DNA of 33,774 nucleotides from Flammeovirgaceae bacterium (lineage in GTDB: Bacteria > Bacteroidota > Bacteroidia > Cytophagales > Cyclobacteriaceae): the NCBI GenBank assembly GCA_024638265.1, contig JAHEKQ010000002.1, positions 1 to 33,774 of the forward strand, written 5' to 3'. Position numbers and translations under genes: made by a program. Positions 8,140 to 15,864 of the stretch are shown here, one piece after another; position 1 is the stretch's first letter, and every line of letters starts with the position of its first letter. The notes below the pieces were generated by a model, which worked only from the letters and a program-made list of their open reading frames with translations, was not told the origin of the DNA and did no database searches.

Positions 8140-8547
8140 ATGATTGAAAAAAACTCTATTGATCAATTAAAATCAGAAGCCCATAAGGCAATAAAATCTT
8201 CTTATGCACCCTACAGTAAATTTAAAGTTGGTGCCGCATTAATGGATTCAAATGGAAATGTCTTCAGTGGTTGCAATGTAGAGAACCTCGTGTTTCCCTC
8301 TTCCATCTGCGCTGAAGCCACCACTATCGTCAAAGCTCGTTCCGAACTCGGTGAGGGTTTCCTTATTGACGCACTGGTGATTTATACCCCTACCCCCACA
8401 CCGACAAGTCCCTGTGGCAACTGTCGCCAGATCATCAAGGAACACGGCCACCCCGGCACCAGGATCATCGCCTTTTGCGATTCTGACGAGGTGCTGGATT
8501 GTGAATTGGCAGACCTCTTCCCCCATCCCCCTGGGATTGAGTTGTAG
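8140..8547 (+). CDS. cdd: Cytidine deaminase
   Basis: 135 residues, the usual length of the homotetrameric cytidine deaminases. It converts cytidine and deoxycytidine to uridine and deoxyuridine in pyrimidine salvage. The zinc site is complete: C57-A-E59 (SICAEATTIVKA), with Glu59 as the proton shuttle, and P91-C92-x-x-C95 (SPCGNCRQ). The substrate-binding N-terminal motif SSYAPYSKFKVGAAL and the GCNVEN loop (residues 44-49) are intact. It is cytoplasmic, with no signal. It is the last gene of the run that begins at 4239 and is followed by a repeat-rich spacer. Its housekeeping role has no evident link to the secreted propeller upstream. Confidence 0.96.
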   Translation: MIEKNSIDQLKSEAHKAIKSSYAPYSKFKVGAALMDSNGNVFSGCNVENLVFPSSICAEATTIVKARSELGEGFLIDALVIYTPTPTPTSPCGNCRQIIKEHGHPGTRIIAFCDSDEVLDCELADLFPHPPGIEL

Positions 8548-8690
8548 GTTGTGGGTTAAGTTGTTCAGAGGTTCAGAGGTTCAGAGGTCCTTACTTCAGT
8601 CTTCTTGCTTCCTTCCATTTTCTACTCTCTATCATCTATCATCTATCTCCCTCATCCCCCCTCCCCCATCCCCACTGTTAGTTGTTAGTT
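8548..8690. repeat. Low-complexity spacer with triplicated octamer GTTCAGAG
   Basis: After the cdd stop come GTTGTAGGTTGTGGGTT, then three tandem GTTCAGAG units (8563-8586). A pyrimidine-rich run follows (about 8601-8678) with repeated CTATCAT, then GTTAGTTGTTAGTTATTAG. No gene or stable hairpin is visible. The composition resembles the spacers at 521-640 and 1820-1916. Confidence 0.7.
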
Positions 8691-8706
8691 ATTAGCTAAT
8701 AATACT

Positions 8707-8741
8707 TTATTTTACTTTATAACCTTATTTTACTATATTTA
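8707..8741 (+). promoter_or_regulatory. AT-rich putative promoter with direct repeat TTATTTTACT upstream of the satD-like gene
   Basis: TTATTTTACT occurs at 8707-8716 and 8725-8734, 18 bp apart, so both copies face the same side of the helix to within two bases. TATATTTA (8734-8741) differs from the -7 consensus TAnnTTTG by one base. TTTA at 8711-8714 lies 19 bases upstream, where the -33 TTTG would be. The ATG is at 8767. Both boxes are imperfect, so this is only a candidate. Confidence 0.3.
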
Positions 8742-8766
8742 CATATATATCTTATTAATATTATAT

Positions 8767-9378
8767 ATGATAGCTGTATTAACCGGTGATATTGTTAATT
8801 CCAGGAAAGTGGCTCCAGCAATATGGACGGAGAGGCTTCGAAAAGTATTATCCAACTTCGGTCGGGAGGAAAAGGACTGGGAAGTATACCGAGGCGATAG
8901 TTTCCAGGTTAAATGTGAAGCTGAAAAGGGTTTTATTGCTGCCATGACGGTGAAATCTGTAATCAGGCAGGTAAAAAGGCTGGATGTAAGGATAGGAATG
9001 GGAATTGGTGATTCGGGCCCTGCCACTGATGGAATCTCACACTCATTTGGTGAGGCATTTCAATATTCAGGAAAATGCTTTGACAGCCTGGGCAAGCGAA
9101 AATTAGGAATTATCACTGGTTATGGGGAAGTGGATAGAAATTTAAATCTCGTCCTTGACCTGATTTCTCTTTCCATCGACCAATGGTCAGTCCGTGAGGC
9201 TCAAATGGTACATCAAGCCCTTGAGAAGCCTAATATCAAGCAGGAGGACCTCGCAGCAGTTCTAAATACAAGCCAGGCCAATGTAAGTTCTACACTTAAA
9301 CGGGCCGCTTTTGATGAAGTAATGAGAGTAAATAGTTATTATATTGAGGAAATCTCGGGCATATGTCATCCCTCCTGA
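8767..9378 (+). CDS. SatD-family protein: cyclase-like fold pattern plus C-terminal helix-turn-helix
   Basis: 203 residues, cytoplasmic. The N-terminus MIAVLTGDIVNSRK and the central YRGDSFQV and RIGMGIGD blocks identify the SatD family (named for a Streptococcus acid-tolerance locus; biochemical role unknown). The order is that of class III nucleotide cyclase palm domains: a beta strand with Asp8, a GD pair (43-44) in a hairpin, R-I-G-x-x-x-G (75-81), then a G-x-x-x-x-x-S-G-K-C-F helix start. Residues 157-182 (IKQEDLAAVLNTSQANVSSTLKRA) are a clear HTH, of the type seen in sigma-4 or MarR-like domains. It could therefore be a nucleotide-responsive regulator, which is an inference. Its last 16 bases overlap the DUF3307 gene, and such overlap implies translational coupling. 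Confidence 0.82.
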   Translation: MIAVLTGDIVNSRKVAPAIWTERLRKVLSNFGREEKDWEVYRGDSFQVKCEAEKGFIAAMTVKSVIRQVKRLDVRIGMGIGDSGPATDGISHSFGEAFQYSGKCFDSLGKRKLGIITGYGEVDRNLNLVLDLISLSIDQWSVREAQMVHQALEKPNIKQEDLAAVLNTSQANVSSTLKRAAFDEVMRVNSYYIEEISGICHPS

Positions 9379-10079
9379 TAAAATTCCTTCTAGCACATGT
9401 AATTGGTGACTTTCTTCTGCAACCGAAGAAATGGGTACTGCATAAAAACGATCATAAGGAGAGATCTTTTTACTTGTATATCCACATACTCATCCATTTT
9501 GCATTATTGTGGCTTGTAACGGGATTTGATCCTGCCTACTGGCTTGGGATCCTGATCATCACCGTCTCCCACCTTATTATCGATATTCTCAAGCTAAGGT
9601 TAACTACTCCCCGTAACGGGACCGTGACTTTCCTGGTCGATCAGGTCCTCCACATAGTGGTAATTACAGCCGTAGTAAGCTATTACGAACCCATTGGACT
9701 AAGCCTGAGTGCTCTAAGTGCTGATCAGTGGATGCTCACAGCCATTGTTATTGTATTAATCACATCCGGTAGCTCAATCTTAATCAGGACTATCGTTGCC
9801 GGTTTAAATATGGAATTTGAATCAAAATCATTGCCGAATGCTGGCCGGTATATCGGGTACCTGGAAAGACTCTTTATACTCGGATTCATCCTGATCGGTT
9901 ATTTCCAGGGTATTGGATTTTTATTGGCCGCCAAATCAGTTTTCCGTTTCGGCGATCTGTCCAAAGCCGACGACCGGAAGCTGACCGAGTATATGCTAAT
10001 AGGCAGCCTTTTGAGTTTTGGTCTCGGAATTTCCCTGAGTTACGGCTACTTGTACTTGCTACAGGAATTATCCTTGTGA
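9363..10079 (+). CDS. DUF3307 integral membrane protein
   Basis: 238 residues starting at the ATG at 9363, inside the end of the satD-like gene. The N-terminus LLIKFLLAHVIGDFLLQPKKW followed by HKNDHKERSFYLYIHILIHF is the DUF3307 signature (HxxxDFxxQ, then a His-rich helix). A second conserved patch is SHLIIDILKLRLT, then FLVDQVLHIVVI. Roughly six to seven membrane helices are visible across the whole length. Conserved His and Asp residues inside helices suggest a metal- or proton-dependent membrane enzyme or carrier, but no activity has been established for the family. Pairing with a SatD-like protein, as here, suggests that the two act together, with the soluble one sensing or regulating. 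Confidence 0.88.
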   Translation: MSSLLIKFLLAHVIGDFLLQPKKWVLHKNDHKERSFYLYIHILIHFALLWLVTGFDPAYWLGILIITVSHLIIDILKLRLTTPRNGTVTFLVDQVLHIVVITAVVSYYEPIGLSLSALSADQWMLTAIVIVLITSGSSILIRTIVAGLNMEFESKSLPNAGRYIGYLERLFILGFILIGYFQGIGFLLAAKSVFRFGDLSKADDRKLTEYMLIGSLLSFGLGISLSYGYLYLLQELSL

Positions 10080-10144
10080 GTCATCAAAAATCAGACTAAT
10101 TCTCAAATTCTTACCTAAATTAAAAGACTCTAACCCTGACTGAC

Positions 10145-11257
10145 ATGCTCACACGGATACTGTTTATTGTGTTCACCTTACTCCCGGCATTTCTTTACTC
10201 TCAAAGAACACCCGCTGAACAGGAAGTACTTGAAAGATATGCAGAAGTCATTGAGGCTGACCTGGAATCAGACAGCATCAACGGTACCATCTCTATTGCT
10301 GTAATGCGTGGAGATGTCATCATTTGGGCTCATGCATTCGGCCCGCTGGACCCAAAAAGTCAATTAACAGCCAGTTCGGAATCCATTTATCGAACCGGTT
10401 CAATTTCCAAAACTATCACTGCATACTTGATGCTAAAGCTCATCGATGAGGGACATTTCAAGCTGGACGATAAAGTTGAAACCTATTTCCCCGATATCAG
10501 GGAGTTGGAAGGATATGGTGAATCGAGGCAGATAACTTTCAGGCAGTTAGCGAGTCATACATCCGGGCTTATAAGAGAACCAAAACTAAAGGATGCAGCA
10601 ACCGGACCGATTGAAAAATGGGAAGAAAAGATCCTTGAATCCATACCAGCCACTTCTTTTAAAACCAATCCGGGCGAAAAGTATTCGTATTCAAACATCG
10701 GTTACGGAATACTCGGGCTAGCAATTTCACGCGCGGCCGGAAAACCCTTTATGGAACTTATTGAAGAAAAGGTGTTTAAGGAATTAAACATGAACATGAG
10801 CTTCTTTGAGATTCCGGAAGAATGGCAACAGGAGCTCGCAACAGGTATGGGTGGCGGAAAAAAGCATATTAACCTCGAAAGGCCTGCTATAGAACATAGT
10901 GGCAGGGGATATAAAGTGCCCAACGGTGGGATATACAGTAACCCAACAGACCTCTGCAAATTCATGATCAGTTGCTTTAATAAGACACTTCTAACTCCTG
11001 AAAATCATAGTGAAATGCAATCGCAACAAACCCCCGAGGGGGGTAATGCATATGGACTCGGTTTCGGCCTTGACTCCGGAGAGGGATATTCCACTGCAGG
11101 GCACGGAGGATCCGTGTCAGGTTATAGCGCTCATTTCAAGTTTGATGTTCAAACCGGGTATGGCGTTGCGGTTATGAGGAACTACAACCAGGGTGAGACT
11201 AATCTCGGTAGCTTGTGTATTGAAATTATTTCTGAGTTGAATAAAGCGGGAAGATGA
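10145..11257 (+). CDS. Serine hydrolase of the beta-lactamase / penicillin-binding (S12-like) family, exported
   Basis: 370 residues with a Sec signal (MLTRILFIVFTLLPAFLYSQ, cleavage near residue 20). All three family motifs are present: S86-x-x-K89 (GSISKTITAYL), Y182-S-N184 (SYSNIGYGILG) and H320-G-G (AGHGGSVSGYSAHF), the last taking the place of the K-T-G triad as in class C and D-aminopeptidase/esterase relatives. The enzyme is expected to act in the periplasm on a peptide, ester or cell-wall substrate. Members are often annotated as beta-lactamase, but sequence alone does not show that it degrades antibiotics. It stands alone, 65 bases after the DUF3307 gene, and runs toward the small secreted protein at 11294. 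Confidence 0.93.
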   Translation: MLTRILFIVFTLLPAFLYSQRTPAEQEVLERYAEVIEADLESDSINGTISIAVMRGDVIIWAHAFGPLDPKSQLTASSESIYRTGSISKTITAYLMLKLIDEGHFKLDDKVETYFPDIRELEGYGESRQITFRQLASHTSGLIREPKLKDAATGPIEKWEEKILESIPATSFKTNPGEKYSYSNIGYGILGLAISRAAGKPFMELIEEKVFKELNMNMSFFEIPEEWQQELATGMGGGKKHINLERPAIEHSGRGYKVPNGGIYSNPTDLCKFMISCFNKTLLTPENHSEMQSQQTPEGGNAYGLGFGLDSGEGYSTAGHGGSVSGYSAHFKFDVQTGYGVAVMRNYNQGETNLGSLCIEIISELNKAGR

Positions 11258-11293
11258 ACCCTTAACTACAGAATCAATAACCTCCTAACCTAT

Positions 11294-11689
11294 TTACCTT
11301 CTACCAAACACGGTCAGCGTTGCCCTCCGACTCGATATATTCTTTGTATCATACCAGAAGGTAATGTCCCTGATGACCCGTTTGTTCCCCTTCAAGTCAA
11401 CTACCCGTGTCAGGCTTCCCTTTTTAAAATTATGTCTTACTTCCAGCTCATCTTTTGAGCCATTTCCATACTGGACGACCACCCTGTGCATATTGAGTCC
11501 TCCCCCTCTGACCACAAACCTCAGCTTGGTAAATCTACCGTCTTTAAGGCCCACCTTGATTACGTCACGGTCCAGGCCATAGTTGACTTTCCTCACTCCC
11601 AATCGCTCCCATTCTTTCTGAGCATAAGTTTCTGTCGAGACAAATGCAACCAGCAGTACAATTCCTAAATACAAAATAGACTTCCTCAT
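11294..11689 (-). CDS. Small secreted beta-rich protein (DUF2541-like)
   Basis: 131 residues from the ATG at 11689, chosen because it begins a good Sec signal (MRKSILYLGIVLLVAF, then VSTETYAQ). The frame extends 16 codons upstream without signal character. The mature part is a compact beta-sandwich: WERLGVRKVNYGLDRDVIKVG, then FTKLRFVVRGGGLNMHRVVVQYGNG, then RVVDLKGNKRVIRDITFWYDT, ending RATLTVFGRR. This pattern (LG.. V....D.D.I.V....G.F..L.. V....v.i....V.Y.nG) matches the DUF2541-type proteins, which have no known function. It is convergent with the serine hydrolase, with 36 bases between stops, and divergent from the paralogue at 11811. Confidence 0.75.
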   Translation of the reverse strand: MRKSILYLGIVLLVAFVSTETYAQKEWERLGVRKVNYGLDRDVIKVGLKDGRFTKLRFVVRGGGLNMHRVVVQYGNGSKDELEVRHNFKKGSLTRVVDLKGNKRVIRDITFWYDTKNISSRRATLTVFGRR

Positions 11690-11810
11690 AATTATCATTT
11701 TAGATGTTATCGTAATCTTTGACATGTTAGCCGTCAAAAGGATTAATAGGGCTAAGAAAATTTACATAGCTCTTTACATTCTATTAATTTACACTTTTCA
11801 TTAGAAAAAT

Positions 11811-12491
11811 ATGAAATACCAACATTTACTGACACTCACTTTCCTGTTATTTACCTGTCCCCTTTACAGCCAGGTTTCTGCTGTAATGGTAGAATATAAT
11901 GGCGCACGGCTCCGACCAATTGAAAGGGATATCTCCTATGAAGACATTGACGGAAGTCCTTATCATAGCGATAAATTAATCAGCGGCCTGGTTATCACTC
12001 TTAAAGGTGATACTCTTGTGCGCTTTATGAGGTATGATTCCTATACGGAAAAAATGGAGTATGTCCAGGATGATCAACTTTTGGTTCTCAACAATCCTGA
12101 GGCTACAAATCTGATACGGTTAAACAATATGGAATACGTATACAGAATTTTTGACTATGCAGATAAATCATACAGTGGTTTCCTCACAAGGCTGGCTGAT
12201 GGTGAATGTGAACTTCTGCGACGGGATTGGGTTGAATTTGAAGAAGAAGAACCGGGTCAGACCCCATACCACAAAGTGAAACCGGACCGGTTTACGAAAA
12301 AGGGGCCGGCATATTTTTATTCCTGTAATGGGGGAAGGCCAGTTTTTTTCAAGGGAAGCCAATCAGACCTGGAGGAACTTACCGGTGACAGGATTGCTGA
12401 ATCCAGAAGGTTTATCAAGCAGGAAAAACTGAAACTAAGGAAGGAAGAGGATATGATCCGTTTATTTAATTTTCTGAATAATAAGAAATAA
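11811..12491 (+). CDS. Secreted protein of an uncharacterised family, paralogue 1 of 3
   Basis: 226 residues with a Sec signal (MKYQHLLTLTFLLFTCPLYSQ). It is clearly homologous to the proteins at 21111 and 21805. Shared blocks in order are: Y-x-x-I-x-G-S-P-Y-H-x-D-x-L (DGSPYHSDKLISG), an R-[FY]-[ML]-R-[YF] strand followed by YT..[ME]EYV, a conserved cysteine in LADGECELLRRDWVEF, an acidic EEEEPG segment, RF, then YFYSC with the second conserved cysteine. All three end in a charged helix (KQEKLKLRKEEDMIRLFNFLN). The two invariant cysteines could form a disulphide in the periplasm. The GSPY...LRYN...E[YF] pattern recalls a broad Bacteroidota family of hypothetical proteins. No function is known. 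A strong hairpin terminator follows directly. Confidence 0.82.
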   Translation: MKYQHLLTLTFLLFTCPLYSQVSAVMVEYNGARLRPIERDISYEDIDGSPYHSDKLISGLVITLKGDTLVRFMRYDSYTEKMEYVQDDQLLVLNNPEATNLIRLNNMEYVYRIFDYADKSYSGFLTRLADGECELLRRDWVEFEEEEPGQTPYHKVKPDRFTKKGPAYFYSCNGGRPVFFKGSQSDLEELTGDRIAESRRFIKQEKLKLRKEEDMIRLFNFLNNKK

Positions 12492-12517
12492 AAAAGCCGT
12501 CTTCCGACGGCTCTTTT
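12491..12517. terminator. Bidirectional intrinsic terminator
   Basis: AGCCGTC (12495-12501), a 4-base loop TTCC, and GACGGCT (12506-12512) form a perfect 7-bp GC-rich stem. It is flanked by a run of As on the left and CTTTT on the right. It lies between the convergent stops at 12491 and 12525 and can end transcription from both sides. Confidence 0.9.
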
Positions 12518-12524
12518 ACAAATT

Positions 12525-15500
12525 CTAGTTCTTCTCCAATATCGGGGCACCCGCTGATCTCAACTGTCCCTCGAGGTTATCTAAAACTCCCATAAAACCT
12601 TCAACATCTGTTTTTATAGATGACATAAGTTTGCGGCCTGTCTCAAGTGCTTCCTTATGCATAGGAGTTGGGCCATAGGTAGTATTCAAAGCCCGGAATC
12701 CCAGGAACATATAGCTACCCGGGGTAGGATTATTCTTTTCCCCTACCTCGTTCCTTGCATCAGAACCATTCATCCTGTCATCCAGGGCCTCATAGCTCAT
12801 CCTGGCATCGTGAACAGACTTCATAAGTCCTGAATAATTCTCGGAAACTGATCCGATAGCTCGTTCATAGGCTGAAATCCGTTGGCCTGCAGTTCGCAAC
12901 ATATCATTGACCACTGCCATTTCGCGCTGAAACTCTTCAAGTGTTCCCTTAAAAGCGATTATCTCATCATACCCGGCACCTTCCAGAGCACCTTTTTCCC
13001 TTAAAGGAATGACCTTGAAAGGTTGCGGACCGGCGAGTTCTGTTACATTTCCATCCTCCACCTTAGCAAGGGTCACCGTATAGTCTCCAGGAACCACGGA
13101 AAATCCGGCATTACCAAACCAACCCCCTCTTCCTCCCGAGGCACCTGGGATAATCCCGCCTTGTGAGCTCGATCTGAGATCCCAGTTCACACGATGAATA
13201 CCCTTTCCGGATTTACCATTTACCTGGCGGATAATATTACCATCGCTGTCCTTGACTATCAATACAATTTTCGGGCGTTTTTGCTCCATTTCTTTTTCGA
13301 GTGCCTCCCATCCTGGGAAGGGGATATTCTGATCTTTCATAGCCCTTTCCTTTTCTTTCCTCATATCCTTTAGTGATTTAAGGCCATCCTTCAGGTAATA
13401 GGTAAAGGTTGCTCCAAATTCGGGATTAGGAGCTGAATAATACGCTTCACCCTGGGAACTGACCAATGTGCGAGGCACATACCATAAAGCGTCTTCCACC
13501 GTGAATATGTGCGCATCCCTGGCTAATATATCATTGGTTGTTTCACGGAGTGGCGTGATATCATCCAGGATAAAGAAACTCCTTCCAAATGATGCTCCAA
13601 CCAAGTCGCTTTCCCTACGCTGTATGGTAATATCCCTAAACGAAATCGTCGGTACCCCACCTGTGAGTTTTGTCCAGTTGGTTCCGCCGTTTAAAGTGAA
13701 GAATATACCGAATTCGGTAGCTGCAAAGATCAAACCTTGCCTTTCATGATCCTGAACCAACCTCCAGCAGAGGTGTCGATCCGGTAAATCACCACTCATC
13801 ACGGTCCATGATCGCCCTTTATTTGTACTCTTGATCAGGTAAGGCTTATAGTCTCCATATTTATGATTGTCCAATGCTGCGTAGACTATATTTGCATCAA
13901 ACAAATCGGCGCGGACATCATTAACAAATGCCGTAGCGGGAATTCCTTTGATGCTTCCCAGCTCAACCTTAGTCCAGCTTACTCCTCCATTCTCACTCAC
14001 CTGGATTATCCCGTCATCGGTCCCCGCATATAGCAAACCCTCCTGTTTCGGAGACTCTGATAATGACGTAATAGTGTTGTAGTTAGACATCGCATTGACA
14101 TCCCAGGCATTATCCCAGCTCTGTTGTTTACCCATAATGGGCAGGTTGAATCTCTCCTGGTTGCGTGTGAGATCTGTCGAAATCGGGGTCCAACTATCCC
14201 CTCTGTTTTCAGATTTCCAAACCCTTTGTGAGGCAAAATATAACCTTGCAGGATTATGGGGACTTACAAGGATTGGTGCGTCCCAGTTAAATCGTTCATA
14301 GGGTTCTCCTTCCCTGGCTTGTGGTTGTATAAATACTTGTTCCCCTGAAATCCTGTCTACTCTGTGCAGACCTCCCTGTTGGGTCTCAGCGTACATTATA
14401 TTGGGGTTACCGGGTTCTGTAGCCGACTGGTGTCCATCAGCTCCCAGGGTTTTGAACCACTCAGCATTCCTGATTCCATGACGTGAATCGGTCCTCGAAG
14501 GCCCGCCATGCGATCCGTTATCCTGGGTTCCCCCGTACACGAAGTAGAAGGGTTCTGCATCGTCAACTGCTACCTTGTAGTATTGTGTAATAGGCAGGTT
14601 ATCTACAAACCTGAAAGTCTGCCCGTGATCAAAGGTCTCGTAAATTCCCCCATCTGTTCCGATCAGGAGATAGCCAGGGTCGTCCGTTCTGAAGTTAATC
14701 GAGTGGTTATCCGAGTGTTTGCCCCTGTTTTGGAACCTGGTGAAGGTCTTACCGTGATCTTCACTTATCTGGATAGTATTATCCATCAGGTATAATCTCC
14801 CATCCTTATGTGGTGAGGTATAAAGTTCCTGGTAGTAATGTGGCCCGGTCGCACCGGATACGGCATCAGACATTTTTTTCCAGGTAGCTCCCCTGTTTTC
14901 TGACATGAATACGCCCCCTGTGGTCCGGTCAAGTTCAATCGCCGCATAAATTACATCGGGATTATAATAGGACATGGCCAATCCGATCTTACCGAGGTTT
15001 GATCGTGGGATACCACTGGACAATTTGTTCCATGTCTCCCCACCATCATTACTTATATGGATACCGGAACCGGGTCCACCTCCCATGTAGCTTGCTACGG
15101 TCCTGTGACGATCCCATGTAGCAGCATAAAGTCTTTGTGGGTTCCTTGGGTCAATAAGAAGGTCAGTTACACCGGTCCAGTCCCCCCCTCCCAGTGTTCT
15201 CTTCCAGGTTTGACCACCGTCAGTAGACTTGTATAATCCACGCTCACCTCCTGCGCTCCATAATGGTCCCTGTGAAGCCACCCATATTACCTTGGAGTTA
15301 TCGGGATGGACAATAATCTTGGAGATGTGCTCGGAAGTTTTCAAACCCATGTTTTTCCAACTCCTGCCTTCATCGTAGCTTACATAAACTCCATCACCAA
15401 AGGCAATGTGTCTTCCACCGACATTTTCACCAGTACCTACCCATATGGTACTGGGATTATTCGGATCGATAGTTACACATCCCGTTGCAAACGACCCCTG

Positions 15501-15752
15501 TCCATCAAAAATCGAGTTCCAGGTGGTTCCTCCATTAACCGTTTTCCAGACTCCGCCTGATGAGACGGCTACGTACCAGACATTGTCATTGTCAGGGTGT
15601 ACAGCAATGTCCGAAATCCTTCCCGACGCAAAGGCGGGTCCTATATTTCGCATTGCAAGTCCCCTTACAAGCGATTCATTCAAATCCTGGGCTAAACTCA
15701 TAAAAGGAATGAGCACCAGGCAAAACATGGTAATTATGACTCGATTATTCAT
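12525..15752 (-). CDS. Large exported Asp-box beta-propeller protein (VPS10/sortilin-like, glycosyl-hydrolase-like)
   Basis: 1075 residues with a Sec signal (MNNRVIITMFCLVLIPFMSLAQ). Residues about 30-780 form one or two propellers with many Asp boxes: TVNGGTTW, SYDEGRSW, STDGGQTW, SNDGGETW, SENRGATW, SENRGDSW, SENGGVSW, STNKGRSW and TLNGGTNW. These alternate with HPDNDNVWYVA-type strands. The family opening RNIGPAFASGRISDIAV is typical of the Bacteroidota proteins annotated as sortilin N-terminal or glycosyl hydrolase. After about residue 800 come a linker, a GIHRVNWDLRSS Ig-like segment, and a C-terminal helical region rich in acidic and basic residues. There is no T9SS sorting domain, unlike the propeller at 4239, so it is probably periplasmic. 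No catalytic residues can be assigned. It lies downstream of the M20 operon but is separated from it by an inverted repeat. Confidence 0.9.
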   Translation of the reverse strand: MNNRVIITMFCLVLIPFMSLAQDLNESLVRGLAMRNIGPAFASGRISDIAVHPDNDNVWYVAVSSGGVWKTVNGGTTWNSIFDGQGSFATGCVTIDPNNPSTIWVGTGENVGGRHIAFGDGVYVSYDEGRSWKNMGLKTSEHISKIIVHPDNSKVIWVASQGPLWSAGGERGLYKSTDGGQTWKRTLGGGDWTGVTDLLIDPRNPQRLYAATWDRHRTVASYMGGGPGSGIHISNDGGETWNKLSSGIPRSNLGKIGLAMSYYNPDVIYAAIELDRTTGGVFMSENRGATWKKMSDAVSGATGPHYYQELYTSPHKDGRLYLMDNTIQISEDHGKTFTRFQNRGKHSDNHSINFRTDDPGYLLIGTDGGIYETFDHGQTFRFVDNLPITQYYKVAVDDAEPFYFVYGGTQDNGSHGGPSRTDSRHGIRNAEWFKTLGADGHQSATEPGNPNIMYAETQQGGLHRVDRISGEQVFIQPQAREGEPYERFNWDAPILVSPHNPARLYFASQRVWKSENRGDSWTPISTDLTRNQERFNLPIMGKQQSWDNAWDVNAMSNYNTITSLSESPKQEGLLYAGTDDGIIQVSENGGVSWTKVELGSIKGIPATAFVNDVRADLFDANIVYAALDNHKYGDYKPYLIKSTNKGRSWTVMSGDLPDRHLCWRLVQDHERQGLIFAATEFGIFFTLNGGTNWTKLTGGVPTISFRDITIQRRESDLVGASFGRSFFILDDITPLRETTNDILARDAHIFTVEDALWYVPRTLVSSQGEAYYSAPNPEFGATFTYYLKDGLKSLKDMRKEKERAMKDQNIPFPGWEALEKEMEQKRPKIVLIVKDSDGNIIRQVNGKSGKGIHRVNWDLRSSSQGGIIPGASGGRGGWFGNAGFSVVPGDYTVTLAKVEDGNVTELAGPQPFKVIPLREKGALEGAGYDEIIAFKGTLEEFQREMAVVNDMLRTAGQRISAYERAIGSVSENYSGLMKSVHDARMSYEALDDRMNGSDARNEVGEKNNPTPGSYMFLGFRALNTTYGPTPMHKEALETGRKLMSSIKTDVEGFMGVLDNLEGQLRSAGAPILEKN

Positions 15753-15763
15753 AGCAGATTATT

Positions 15764-15793
15764 ATTGGTTAAGAACTGTCCTAATTAACCAAT
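15764..15793. repeat. 9-bp perfect inverted repeat in the leader of the large propeller gene
   Basis: ATTGGTTAA (15764-15772) and TTAACCAAT (15785-15793) are exact reverse complements around a 12-base spacer. The structure sits 12 to 41 bases upstream of the ATG of the gene at 12525-15752 and 72 bases after the M20 stop. There is no T-run, so it is less like a terminator than an operator or a leader hairpin. Confidence 0.6.
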
Positions 15794-15864
15794 TACGCCT
15801 ATCAATGCCGAGATAAATCTGATATGGGGCTTAAATAATATCTCAGTGGGAATCCTGGATCAGC

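Noticed and set aside
8414-8695. Plus-strand frame of 93 codons running from cdd into the spacer
   Set aside because: It is an out-of-frame shadow of cdd followed by low-complexity translation.
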